This document shows positions 48,001 through 60,000 of a stretch of DNA of 64,000 bases, one piece after another. Origin of the DNA: Apricaphanius iberus. Taxonomy: Eukaryota > Chordata > Actinopteri > Cyprinodontiformes > Aphaniidae. Each line of letters starts with the position of its first letter. Positions within the stretch are counted from its first letter, which is position 1. The notes beneath the pieces were generated by a model. That model had not been told where the DNA came from. It did no database searches and was given only the letters and a program-made list of their open reading frames with translations. Where the stretch lies: positions 144,353 to 208,352 of the forward strand of contig JAPXFQ010002761.1 of NCBI GenBank assembly GCA_028564705.1, given 5' to 3'. Both the position numbers and the translations under genes were made by a program.

Positions 48001-51000
48001 TTAGACTTTATAGTTGTATTAACACATTTATATCATTTTTCCATTTTTATTATCAAATTAATTATTTTACAAGCAACTTTCTGTGCTTTAAAAGCAGTGA
48101 ACTGATTTCAAAAATCATTTTAATAAGATTAATTCTACTCTGTCAGCATAAATATTGGGATCTTAGTGCAACATGAATTTATCTTTCTAGTGGAAATAAA
48201 AGTAGTTTTTGTGGGCGACTATTGGTGGTCAGGCGATTATCAGGTCAACAATGATTGGCTGATCAAAGGACTGTACAGGTACAAACAGGTACCTACAGTT
48301 AAGGGTACAACATGAGGGTACTAACCCGGTTCTTAGACATTGTACCTCTAATAGAACCATTTATTACTTTATTATCTAAGTGTTCAACTGAATCTGATCC
48401 CTGAAAATGATTTCTGCCCTGAAGACGAGGAAACATGGAGATCTCTTCTGAACGTCGGCCTTCCTGAGATCCTGCCTCCTGATCCAGTTTACATTTAACC
48501 CCCTGCAGCCTAAAGGTCCAGAAGGAAGGCAGAACTATTCAGTTACAGTAGTGAGCCTGAGGATTATTAAAGATGGTTCCTTCTTGTTAAACTGGAATAA
48601 AACCAGAGGAATGTGTGGAGTTTGCTGCTGATCTTAGAGCCACTCACAGTGGTCCAGCTGAAGAAGACCGAGGCGTTCTGCAGAACCATCAGCTCCTGGA
48701 ACCATCAGATGGAAACACCGAGTCAGAATGGGACGAACGGTGAGGTGAAGCTGAGGCAGACAGGTTCTACTCACCTGATAGATGGTACCGTAACACAGGA
48801 GTCCGTTTCCAACGTATCCTTCGTCACAGACACACGTCCACTGAGAGGACAGCAGGAGACAGCTGGCCTGAGGACGGGGACAGGTTCAGTTACACCGACA
48901 GCGCTCAGCTCTGGTAGAACCTGTGGTTCTGAGGTCCAGTTGGAGACGAGCGGGCCTCACCCTGAAGTGGCAGCCTCCGCTGGTCGTAACACACTGGTTA
49001 ACGGGCTCACAGGCGTGTCCGTTCCCCTTGTAGCCGGCCTTACAGGCACAGTCGCTCTGGACACACAGAGACAAGGTTCTGGTTCAGGTTTGCTTCTGTT
49101 TCGATCACTGGGAACACTGGTCCATAAAACTGGTTGGAATATTTGTTTTCCTCTCCAGGTTTAATAATTAAAGAGCTACAACAGCAGAACCTGCAGCATT
49201 CTGGTTATCCTGATATGTTCAGAACCGGAACCAGCTTCTGGACAATCTAAACGGTTCTTGGAGCAGATGATCCTAGTCTGAGTTTCAGAACAGTTCTGGT
49301 TCTGCTGGTTCCTGGTACCTGTCCAGGTCCAACGTTGATGCAGGAGGCGTTGGGGTGGCAGCCGCCTCTGTCCACACCGTCACAGTTGTTTATGGGTCGA
49401 CACTCGTCTCCGTCCTCTGTCCAGCCAGTCAGACACTGACAGGTGTGAGTACCTGGGCCTGTCTTTATACATTTGGCCTGCAGGGGCGGTATAGAGCACA
49501 GAGTCAAGCCCAAACAGCGATGGAGGAAGCAGAGAATCAGAAACCAGAGCTAACTTACGTTCACACTGCAGCCGCCTCTGAGAGGTGGAGCGCAGGGGTC
49601 CGACTCCACACAGGTGATACCGTCCCCTTGGAAACCAGGTTTACAGACACACCTGATGTATGGAAGAACATCTCATGTAACTAAACCCAGATCACGTTAG
49701 CATGGTTGGTCGTTAATGTGCAGTAGAACATTATATCTGAAGGTTTCTGAGGGTTTTCTCAGCCTAAAACCAGGACAGATAAAGACTCATTACTGGCCCA
49801 GCTCAGAACCAAATCCACTTCATCTAGAACCGGGCACTCAGGTTCAGGAAAGGAACCAGGTTTTCCTGAACATCCAAGTTTGTTAAAGCCAATCTGCTGC
49901 ACCAGCTAACAAGGTGTAACTCAGAACCAGTGCTGCTACAGTTACTTTGAAAAAATAATCTGATTACTGACTACTGATTACTCCTTCTAAAAGGAACTTA
50001 TTTACTTTACTGGTCACTTTATTCTAAAAGTAACTACGTTAGATTACAAGTTACTTTATTAGTTACTTTCAGCAGCTGCCAGTAACACTCTCCTCTGCTT
50101 CAATATAAAAACAATAACCAGTTTAGCCAAATCTCACTTTATTGTAACTTTAACAGTAAGGCCAGAAATATACTTGCTTTTTAACCTCATTCTGAGTCTC
50201 GGGGACGTACTTGCTTGCTCACTGCACGTACTACTGGAGAGTTCCACTAGGGGGCAGAACTCATCATTCAGGGTGGAAACAAAGCAAACATGGCAGAGGA
50301 GATAATCAGCTGTTTCAGATTAGGACAGAAAAAGAAGGCAGCAGTGTTGTTAAGTGGAAGTAAGAACAGATTTACCGCCATCCTTTCTTGTTTTACAAAT
50401 GTATTGTAGCGTACCGGAGCACGCTTGTGAGGTAAACAGTCATGTGCCCCGGGGGCTTATGGGTAATGTGTTACTGTAAGTTGTAAAACATCTGTAGCTG
50501 CGTGTTTAGGTAACAATTTCTACCTATAAGATAATCGTACAATAGCTTTATCTTGGGCTCCAGAAGTGCAACGAGAACTCCTGTTACGTCACTTTGCTTC
50601 CACCCTGATGTCACAATATCTTATTGCCAAGGAAAATTAAAAAAATAGTAAAACATAGTGGCTTAAATAAGGAACTCTAAGTCGACTATGGAAATATTAA
50701 TGCTTTAGATTAGTCATTACTAAAAAAGTGGTAACTACGCGTTAGAGGCATCACTGCTCAGAACAATAATTACATTTAAACTGTGGAGTTTCAGAATGCT
50801 GCATATGACGAACTCTCCCGGCCCGTTTCATTTGATTCTGTGAATCCTGTCATCTGTTAAACTGGGTCTTTCTGAATTCTCCGTTGGATCGGACAAAGTT
50901 TTAAGGTTGGTTATGAAGGGTTCTGGTTGTCAGCTGCGTGGGCCTCATCCAGTCGTTTGTAAAGCCTAGTTAATATTACTCTGACGACCAATTTGCACAC

Positions 51001-54000
51001 AGACGCAGATGTATTGACGGTTCACGTTAATGGTTCTCCGTTTCTTTCTCTCCTTTCTCCACTGATTTTTCATTGTTGCAAAGCAATTCCCGACCCGGAC
51101 AGCAGGGGGTGCTAATTTTTAATGCCGTCTCTGCCGACTATCGGTCTACTACTGCAGAGCAATTTCACTTTTGTTTCTTCAGGAGCAATGGACAACAGAA
51201 ACTAACTTATGAATAAGCTGTGAAGCTTTTTACTAGAAGCTGATAGAATCCTCTAAAAACTCATGGAAACAAACGCAGCGTCTGATTGGTTGTTTCTCTA
51301 CATCTCCCGATGTTCAGAATCACCTACAGACCAGATTAGATAAATGATACTTCCAATATAAAGCATGTAGTGGCCAAACACGGTATTAACTACTGACTAT
51401 AGCGCCCCCGTTCTGGTTAAAATAATCTGGCTGTTGCTGAAACTGACCAATTAGATGTATACACTCTCTATAAACTAGGCTTTACAGCTTAATTTCTAGG
51501 AATGTTATCTACAAGCACAGATGAGTAATTTCTTGAGATCAAACAATTATAATCACCATTTTGGTTCTGATTAAACGGGCCAAGATGAAGGATGGAAATG
51601 GGGAAGAGTAATGGGCCAAAGCCAGATCCTTGTGGTACACCAGAGCTCAGCTGGTGTCAGTGCCAGCTCTGAAGTGTGCAGGTAGATTCACCTGGGTGAT
51701 CCATCGCTGAAGTCACAGTCAGCGTGTGCATGGCAGAACTGGGCCAGGCGTCCACAGACGGACGTCTGTCGCTCACAGAACCGACCGGTGAAACCTCGAA
51801 GACAGGAGTCCGGTTTGCATCGTCCGTCTGAGTCTGGACGGCTGTCGCACTGTCCGTGGACGCAGGGACACGCTGTGGACATACGGTGAGGTGTGACACA
51901 GGTAACTAATATCCTCCACCTGTCACAGCTCCACCACGTTTACGTGACCTACTTCTGTCGCAGTTTGGACCGTATTTGTTGGAGGAGGAGCAGTACTGAC
52001 AGCGAGAGCCTCTGAAGTTCTGTTCACAGATACACGACCCGTTTCCATCGATGCCGTCCACACACTGAACAAAAAAGATACCAGTCACTTACCAGTCAGA
52101 AGAACACGGTGGGTAGTCCAGAACGTTGGTGGTAGAACCTTACCTGGCCGTGTCCAGAACAGGGTGTCTGAAAGCCCCCATGACACGGAGAGCAGTCTGG
52201 ACCGTAGAAACCTTTACAGCAGGCTGGAGTCTGAACACAAGGACGTTAATGTTACCTCAGGTTACAGTCGGACGGAGCCCACATCATTAAACACAAGATG
52301 CTGCTGGTACCGTTACTGTGGTGTTGCAGAGCAGTGAGCAACCTCTGGATGCCACTTTGATGGGTGAGGTGTTGAAGGAGAGGGTGTACAGACATCCGAA
52401 CTCGGATTTGCCCTGATCACCGAAACATTACAGAGTTTGAGATCAAATTAGCTTTTATAACTCACCAAAAAATGTTGTAGGGATAAAAACCCAGAAGATT
52501 CCCACAGAGGGAGACATCTTACTGTGTAGACTCCTGATAAACACTTGGACAGATGTAGCTTGGAACAGCTGACACATTCACCCTGAAAGGACACAAGATT
52601 TCACTCATTACCATGGATCAGAACCAGAACTCATGTCGCTGTAGGAAAACTGAAATCAACATAGAAACCAAACGATCCCTAAATCCAACCAAGACTGGTC
52701 CACTCCTCCTGTTCAGCTCTCTATAACCGGTTTAGCACTGATTGGAATGGTGCGGCTTGGTCCGATCCGGTTGGGTCGGTCCAACATGTTCAGAAGGGTT
52801 GTAGTAGAGCGGTAAGAATCATGAAGCAATAAAATAAAACAAAAAAGTCCCAACAGCCGCTCTGATTGGTCTTTCTTTAAACAAACTTTACTGCAGTATT
52901 TAGTAGTGGGCTCTGTGTGGTGAAGAGAAACATTCCATCTACTATTATCTTGGCGCTTCGTACTTCTACACACACTTTTTAGATTGCTGACGGTTTTCGC
53001 CTTCTTCACAGCATCTAAAGCTGTTGGATCTTCTGAGTTCTAGTTTCTGCTTCTCCGACAGCAAGTTTGCAGCCAGACACAGACGTATTAACAGAGACGT
53101 TCTTCGTTTATAGTTCTCCGATGATTTTTCTGCGTTACAAAGCAATTCCCGACTAGAACAGCAGGGGGTGCCATATTTTCCTGGTATGTCTGCCCACTGT
53201 TGCAGATCAAATCTGGTTTAGAGCTTTTTCTTCAGCTTGTGAACGTATTTCCCCCTTAAGGAGCAATGAACGACAGATAGTAAATTCTACTTAATCTGCG
53301 CCCCCTACTGGTGAAATAAATCTGGCTTTTGCTGAGCTGACCAATCACAGACTGACGCTCTCCGTTAGAGTACACGGCTAGTTAAAAAATTGGACTACAC
53401 TATCCATCAGGTGACAGAGAGTTCTTGAGTAAACAGATAATGGTGCTACGTCTATCCGTTTCTACGGTGACAGAGAAGCATAAACTAGAATTAAAGCTTC
53501 AGAACAGCCACAACTTCATTTCTTACAACGAGACAGAAGCTGGGGATGTTCTGAAGAAGAGAACAGTGAAGCGGAAACCGTCAGCAATCAAAAAAAGAGG
53601 TATAAAGAATAACTTTTTCTTCTCTGTGTAAAGAATCAAGATGCACCATAATGATAGAAAGGAACAGATAATGGACATAATGAAGGTGATTAAAGAACAA
53701 TATTCCACGTAGAATGAGGTGAGATTAAATGCAAGCACTGGCATTTGTGGCGAGCAGGTGTTTATAAACATCCTATGTTGTGATGCCAGTAGCTCCAACC
53801 TAACACTGAACCATTGACCTATGGACCCACAACTGAAGCAGGGCTTTAATTGGACCGGTACCAGCCTGCTGTATTGGTTGTTTTTAGAATAGACACAGAC
53901 AAAATGGCAGACTGGACCACACTGTTCCACTCACTGGAAACAAGGCTTCAGGTCAGAACACAACATTAGGTCAGGTTTGGATCTGGACTTTGACTAGGCC

Positions 54001-57000
54001 ATTGAAGCAATCTCTTTTTTTCTCTCTTTTGCTGCTTGGGTTGTGGTTCTGTTGAGTGCCCCGTTTGGACCGAACTTCATCTCAATGAACTCCAGAATAC
54101 TTTGGTAAACAGAGAAGTTCATGATCTGCAGGAAGCTGCAGAACGAGCCCACAGAATAATTCCTCCACCACTGTGCTTGATTGTTGGTATGGGGTGCTTG
54201 TGTTGATCTGCTGGGTTTGATTCCGTCCTCTTCCCTCCATCATGGTCCAACATCTGCTCTCGGTTACCCCTGTCCACGGGACATTGTCCCAGAAGTCTTG
54301 TCTCTGCTAACCTCTGTCCAGCAGCCATGTTGGTTCAGGGTCATGACCTTTAACCTTTAACCTGCTACCTTCGGCCCTGTAGAGTCTCAGATGGAGCTCT
54401 GGAGTTTTGGTCGTTTCTCTGAGCCTCCAGCTCTGACCTTGGGATGAACTTGCTGGACGTCCACTCAGCCGCTGAGATGTTCTCCTCTCTGGAGGATGAT
54501 GGACTTCAGATAGTTGAGGATAACCTTTGACCCTTCTATTGTTGATATATTCTTAACATACAGGTTGTTCTTACACTGATGACAAGCAATCAGGGAACTA
54601 TAACTCCAGAGGAAGCAGCAAGGACTGGCCTTAGTTTTTCCACACATGGCTTCTGGATCAGTTTTAATGTTTTAGACGCACAAATATTAGTAAGAAGAAC
54701 CGTGAAACGTCACCCCAACGGTCTTGGTCTCTGTGGTGTCACATCTATGGGGCAGTAAAGGTTCAATGGAGGCTGGAGTCAGAACTTCGTTCATCACATA
54801 AAGGCGTCCATTTTTGGCCTCCACTGCTGCCTCCTGGACGGACGCTCCGTTGACCAGAATCTGACCCTGAATCAGCCGGGAAGAGGAACATCACAGGTCA
54901 GATTATGTTTATATAGAAGGTTATGATACACCGTAAAGGTAACAGCTGAGTAAATTGGATCAGAACCAGATGGATCGGCGGATGCTCAAACGTACGTTTT
55001 CAGTCACGTTGATGATCAGGACCTGATTGGCCATCGTCACAATAGTGGGGCTCGACACGATGTTGTAGACCTCCAGCTGTAGGACAGCAGACATGAAGAC
55101 AAGCAGAGGAAGCAGAAGAACAGGCCCAGACCACGACGGCCGGCTTGACTCACCGAGGTGGACGGGACAATGTGGTTCTGGAGGAACTCCTTCAGCTTGG
55201 TGTGACCCTGAAGGTTCAGACCGATTTAGATCACAATCAGAGTTCATCAGGGGCTCAAGGTTTGATTCTTACTGACCTCTGCACTGCGGAGGAACTGCAA
55301 GTGTCCCTCCTTCATCGCATTAAAAGCCTCAGCAGTGGGAGTGAAGACCGTGACGGGTCCAGGAAGGTCCATCACTGATGCCAGGTCAGTTTCCTGCAAC
55401 ACCAGGAAAGATGAACTCACAGCGGAATATCAGTAATTATTAATAACTAAACCTGGTTAAATGAAGGAGTTATGGGGCAGATCGTTCCTTATTACAGGCA
55501 GTAAATCTGGTGCTCTGATTGGCTCCCAGTATATGGATATAAGCTGATCAGACTGGATAGAAACTTCTCCTGAAGGACTCCAAGTGGCTCCTAACTGGTC
55601 TGGGTGAATAAATGAACGCAATAAATGCTAGAAAAAAGTACCAGGTTAAAAAGAAATAAACTTTTCCTTTAAGTTTCTTGCTCAGGGGCACATTGACATG
55701 TCACAGCAACAAGCTGGAATTGAACCTACAACTGTCCAATTATAAACCAATGTTTCTACCCTGGAGAAGTTTCTATGTTTGTTGGATCCACTATTAGCAA
55801 ACAGGAGGTCATACTGCAGTGGATCAACTAAATCCTACAGCCTCGCCTGATAGAGTCCTGATCCTGCAGGTGACTACTGAGGATCTCCATTAGTGAGGAG
55901 ACCAATCACTGAAGATGCTGAGAAAACTTCTTTAAGAGGATGAACCAGTTTTAGCCCACAGTTCAGACAAGTTTCCCTTGTTGGGCCCCATTTTTCACAA
56001 ATTAACTGAGCAGACTACATTTCCCAGCATGACTAGCTTCGGCCCCGGGAGCTCTCCCATTGGTCCATGGTCAGTGGTGACATCACGGATTACATCTGTA
56101 GTGAGCCACTAAGGGACGCTGGCAGCTAGCTAAAGCTTGATCTCGGCTGTGCGTCGCGTGGAAGAGGACCTCTAATGTCAGTGAATTTCACTTTTGTTGT
56201 GACCTGCTGGGCAGGAAAGAACTCTCCTTGTAAAAAACCTTCGAAGTGCTAATGTTTAATCCGCTGTCTGTGCATATGGCTGGTTGACAGCCTCTCTGAT
56301 AATCCGGTCGTGTTGCAGAACCGGGCTTGGTTCGGTCTGCATTGGCCGAAAGGCTAACTCCATTTAAGTCTATTCTTCTCTGTCTGTTGGTGAAAGCTGC
56401 GGTTTTAGCTGCCATCAGTACGGGAGGAAAAAAGGACCATCTAGCTGTCACAGTGCAGTTTGTAAACCTACTAAGGGGAGTTACAGGATACACAATCATT
56501 CCCCCAAATTAAATTAAGTATTTCTTGGTAAATTTCCAACATTTACTGAGAGTTTATTGCAAATCTTTCCATAACTTTGAGTTGTTTTTGCGAACAGACG
56601 CCAACATGAGATAAACTGCTGAGAGAAATAGTCTGTTAAAGTAAAACTGTTTAAATGTTGCAGTTCCTCCGTTTAACACTAGATGCTGTGCGTACGAACA
56701 ATCAGAACTGTAATTATATTTAGGAACATTTCTACGTACAAGGATAAATATCACACAATGCGGAGAATTGTTCCTACGAAAGAAATACGCACGGATTTGT
56801 GCGTAAGTACACTTTAGAAACGAGGGTCCAGGTCTAATAATCAGAGTGTGAAGACAGCTTCTCCAAGATCATCCAAACTATAACAACCTTCTGTGAAACC
56901 AGGTCAACCCCATTAAGTTCTCAGAACCCAACAAACGAAGATCAGTGAAGAATCATAAACTAAATAAGTCATGGCCAGCCTTAAATCAACTCCTCATCAG

Positions 57001-60000
57001 GGTTATTCATCCTGACTGAATCTTCCAGAAACAACCAAAGTCTACATCAGACCCCAGAAGCTTCTGCTGGATAACAAAGAGAAATCATTAAAAACAAGGG
57101 GATGAATGAAATCCCATTACTGCACCTTTAGCAGCGACTTGAAGGTCTCAAATTTGCCGTAGTCAGAGATGATCTTCATCAGATTCTCCTGCAGAAGATC
57201 AGCATCGTGTTAAAGCAGGGTCCGTTTGTTAGAGTCACACATGTGCAGCGTTAGGAGGTCTCACATCTGGCCTGCTCTCCACGGTGGCCGGGACGCTGTC
57301 CATCAGCTTACTGATGATATGGATGACTCCGTTGGATGCTGCGAGGTCAGACTGAATGATATCGCCTCTCTTCCTGCTGCCATGGATACGGATTCTGATC
57401 CGACCGGCCTGGAACGACACAAACACCACGGTTCTGGTTGGTTATCAGTGTTTATCTTGATCTGGGTCCATCCTGCTTCCAGAACTTCCAGCCCTGGGTC
57501 TGCTGGTCTCCTCTCAGAGAAAAGTAACTCCTCAACCAGAGGGAGGTCTGAATCATGGTCCAGCCCAGAGTGTTTGAGTTGGTTTTGGAGGAAAATGCAG
57601 GAAAATGTCCCATCTCCTCGTTTAGGGTGGGTTTGGGTCATTTCATGCAAATTATAATAAACTGCTGATATCAGTTTTACCTAGACACCAAGGGCCTTGG
57701 CTTGTTTTTGAAACTGCTGGGGACAATAGCCATAGACTTGAGTGTGGTTTGAAGATTGCTGGGAACAACTATTATGAATTATTCATATAGCCTACCATAA
57801 AAATATCTGTTTTATTACAATATGCACTGCCGTCTATAAACAGGTGTGGAAAACCGTAACTTTATTCAGTCAATAAAAGGTGAAAGCCAGAGGCACTGAA
57901 AAATTATGAATCATGAATAATTAAAATCCAAATCGTAGCACATAGAACAATGTTAGCTATAAATACTATAGAACAATGCACAGCGATAAAACTTTCTGTG
58001 CAGAGAAACTTCACCTTAAGCCTAGTATACGTCTCCGTCAGCAGCTTTACTCCCAGACACAGACTCATTGATGGAGACTTTTTCCGTTCATAGTCCTCCG
58101 TTTCTGTCGCTCTCTGTTGGTTTTTCAGTGTCTCAAAGCAATTCCCCACCAGGACAGCAGGGGGTGCTAACTTTTCATGGTGGGTCTCCTGTTTCTGGTT
58201 AACTAGAGTTTTTTTTTTTTCAGCCTTTGAACTAACTTCCCTCTCGAGGAGAAATGTACGACGGAAAGTAAGTTTTGTTTAAACTGTAAAGCTTTTTACT
58301 GGAAGTTCAGCTCATAGAATTCTCCAAAATGCATGGAAACAAACACAGCGTCTGTTTAGTTGTTCTCCACACCTCCTTGTGTTCAAAATCACCTAAAGAC
58401 CAGATTAAATGAATTATCCTTTCACTTTAAAGCATGTAAAGCATCACAGGCATACGCTCTACGTTGACGGTTAGAAAATGGGGCTCTACTCCATCCGTCA
58501 TTGCTTAGGTGATGGAGAGGCCTTGTGTCGATGGATAATGGTGCTGCGTCTATCCGTTTCAACGTAGACAAAGAAGTACAAACCAGACTTTACAGTTCAG
58601 AGTGTTGGAGTGCTGGTTCAGACCTTCCAGCAGCTTCCAGGTCTGAACCAGATCTCAGGACCAGGAATGAGGGTTGAAACAAGGTGATCTGTTTTATAAA
58701 TGTAAGGACTTTAAGGTGTTTTCGGCTGCTTTCAGCTCCTCACCCTATCAGAGGACTCTGCGTCTCCTGATTTTCCCGACAGCGTATAGAAGACGTTCGT
58801 TTTCATCAGAGTGGAGGACGGCATTGCACCAGCAACCAGGTGCATCTTACACAGGTACTGAGCTTTGGACGCGTCTGCAGTCAGGCTCCTTATCTGGTTA
58901 AAAAGCAATCAAAGAAATGTGAGAACTCTGGAGAAAATAAGACTTTCCTGATTTCTGTTTTTAGCTACCGAGGTTCCCCTGAAGCCTCTGTTGACCGGAA
59001 CAAAAACTGTGAATGGACCCAAGTTCTGCAGAGGCCACGACACCGAGCCTGAAAACGAACATAAGATGGTGTTCCTTATATCACAGCATCAAGCCTCAGA
59101 TTCTATAATAATTTATGATGTTAGTAGATGATTGAGAAGACAGTCACCAAACAGAGAGATGGCGTTGCTCAGCTGACCGCTCCACTCCTTCCCAGGCTGG
59201 GTGTTCAGTTCCCTCAGACGCTCCATGATGTTCCCGAAACAAAGCTTCCCATTCCCAATGTATCCCTGGAGACAGGTGCACCTGAGAGGCAAAGCAGCAG
59301 GATGCTCAGGTGTACCTGATGGTGTGTATCCAGGTGTAACACTGAGGTAACAACAGGTAAGAGGGACTGACTGGACTTGACCCGGCCCCACTGTGGAGCA
59401 GTTGGCGTTCTGGTGACAGGAGTCGGGTCTGCAGACATCCTTCAGGTTGCAGCTACCGTCTGCCAGCCTCTCGAAGCCCAGAGGACACTCGCAGTGAGAC
59501 TGGAAGACATTCAGACGCTCCGATTACTTAATATTCTGATAAACTCCTCCCCCTGCAGGCTGGACTCTGCATCACAGCCACCTGATCCAACCTTCCTCCT
59601 CTGGCAGCGGCCTAGCTAGGGCCTATTCTCCATCATGATCTCTTTCATTTATTCTGACTTTTAATCCGGATTCGTTTTTATCCTGAACATACTGGAATGA
59701 CGTGTTCCATTTCCTGAACCGGACCTCCATCCTACCTCGGATCTTTCCCTGCATCTGATTCCTGTTTCAGATACAGACTTTGTTACTGCTCTGCATCCTG
59801 CTTCAGCTCCTGTTATTTCCCCATCTCATCTTGCTCAGTATAGATCCTGATTAGCTGATCTTGTCTCTGATCTGGACTCTGATCCCATTCTTCTCGCAGG
59901 TCGGGAATGACGTACCTTTCCCGGTCCATCGTAGACGCAGAGGGCGGACCCATCGGAGCACCCTCCGTTGTTGGTCTGACACGGATTTACAGGCATGCAC

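Noticed and set aside
56188..56499. 103-codon minus-strand ORF in a stabilin intron, considered as a THAP-like or transposase piece
   Set aside because: The cysteine/histidine spacing does not fit a THAP zinc finger and I found no other motif.
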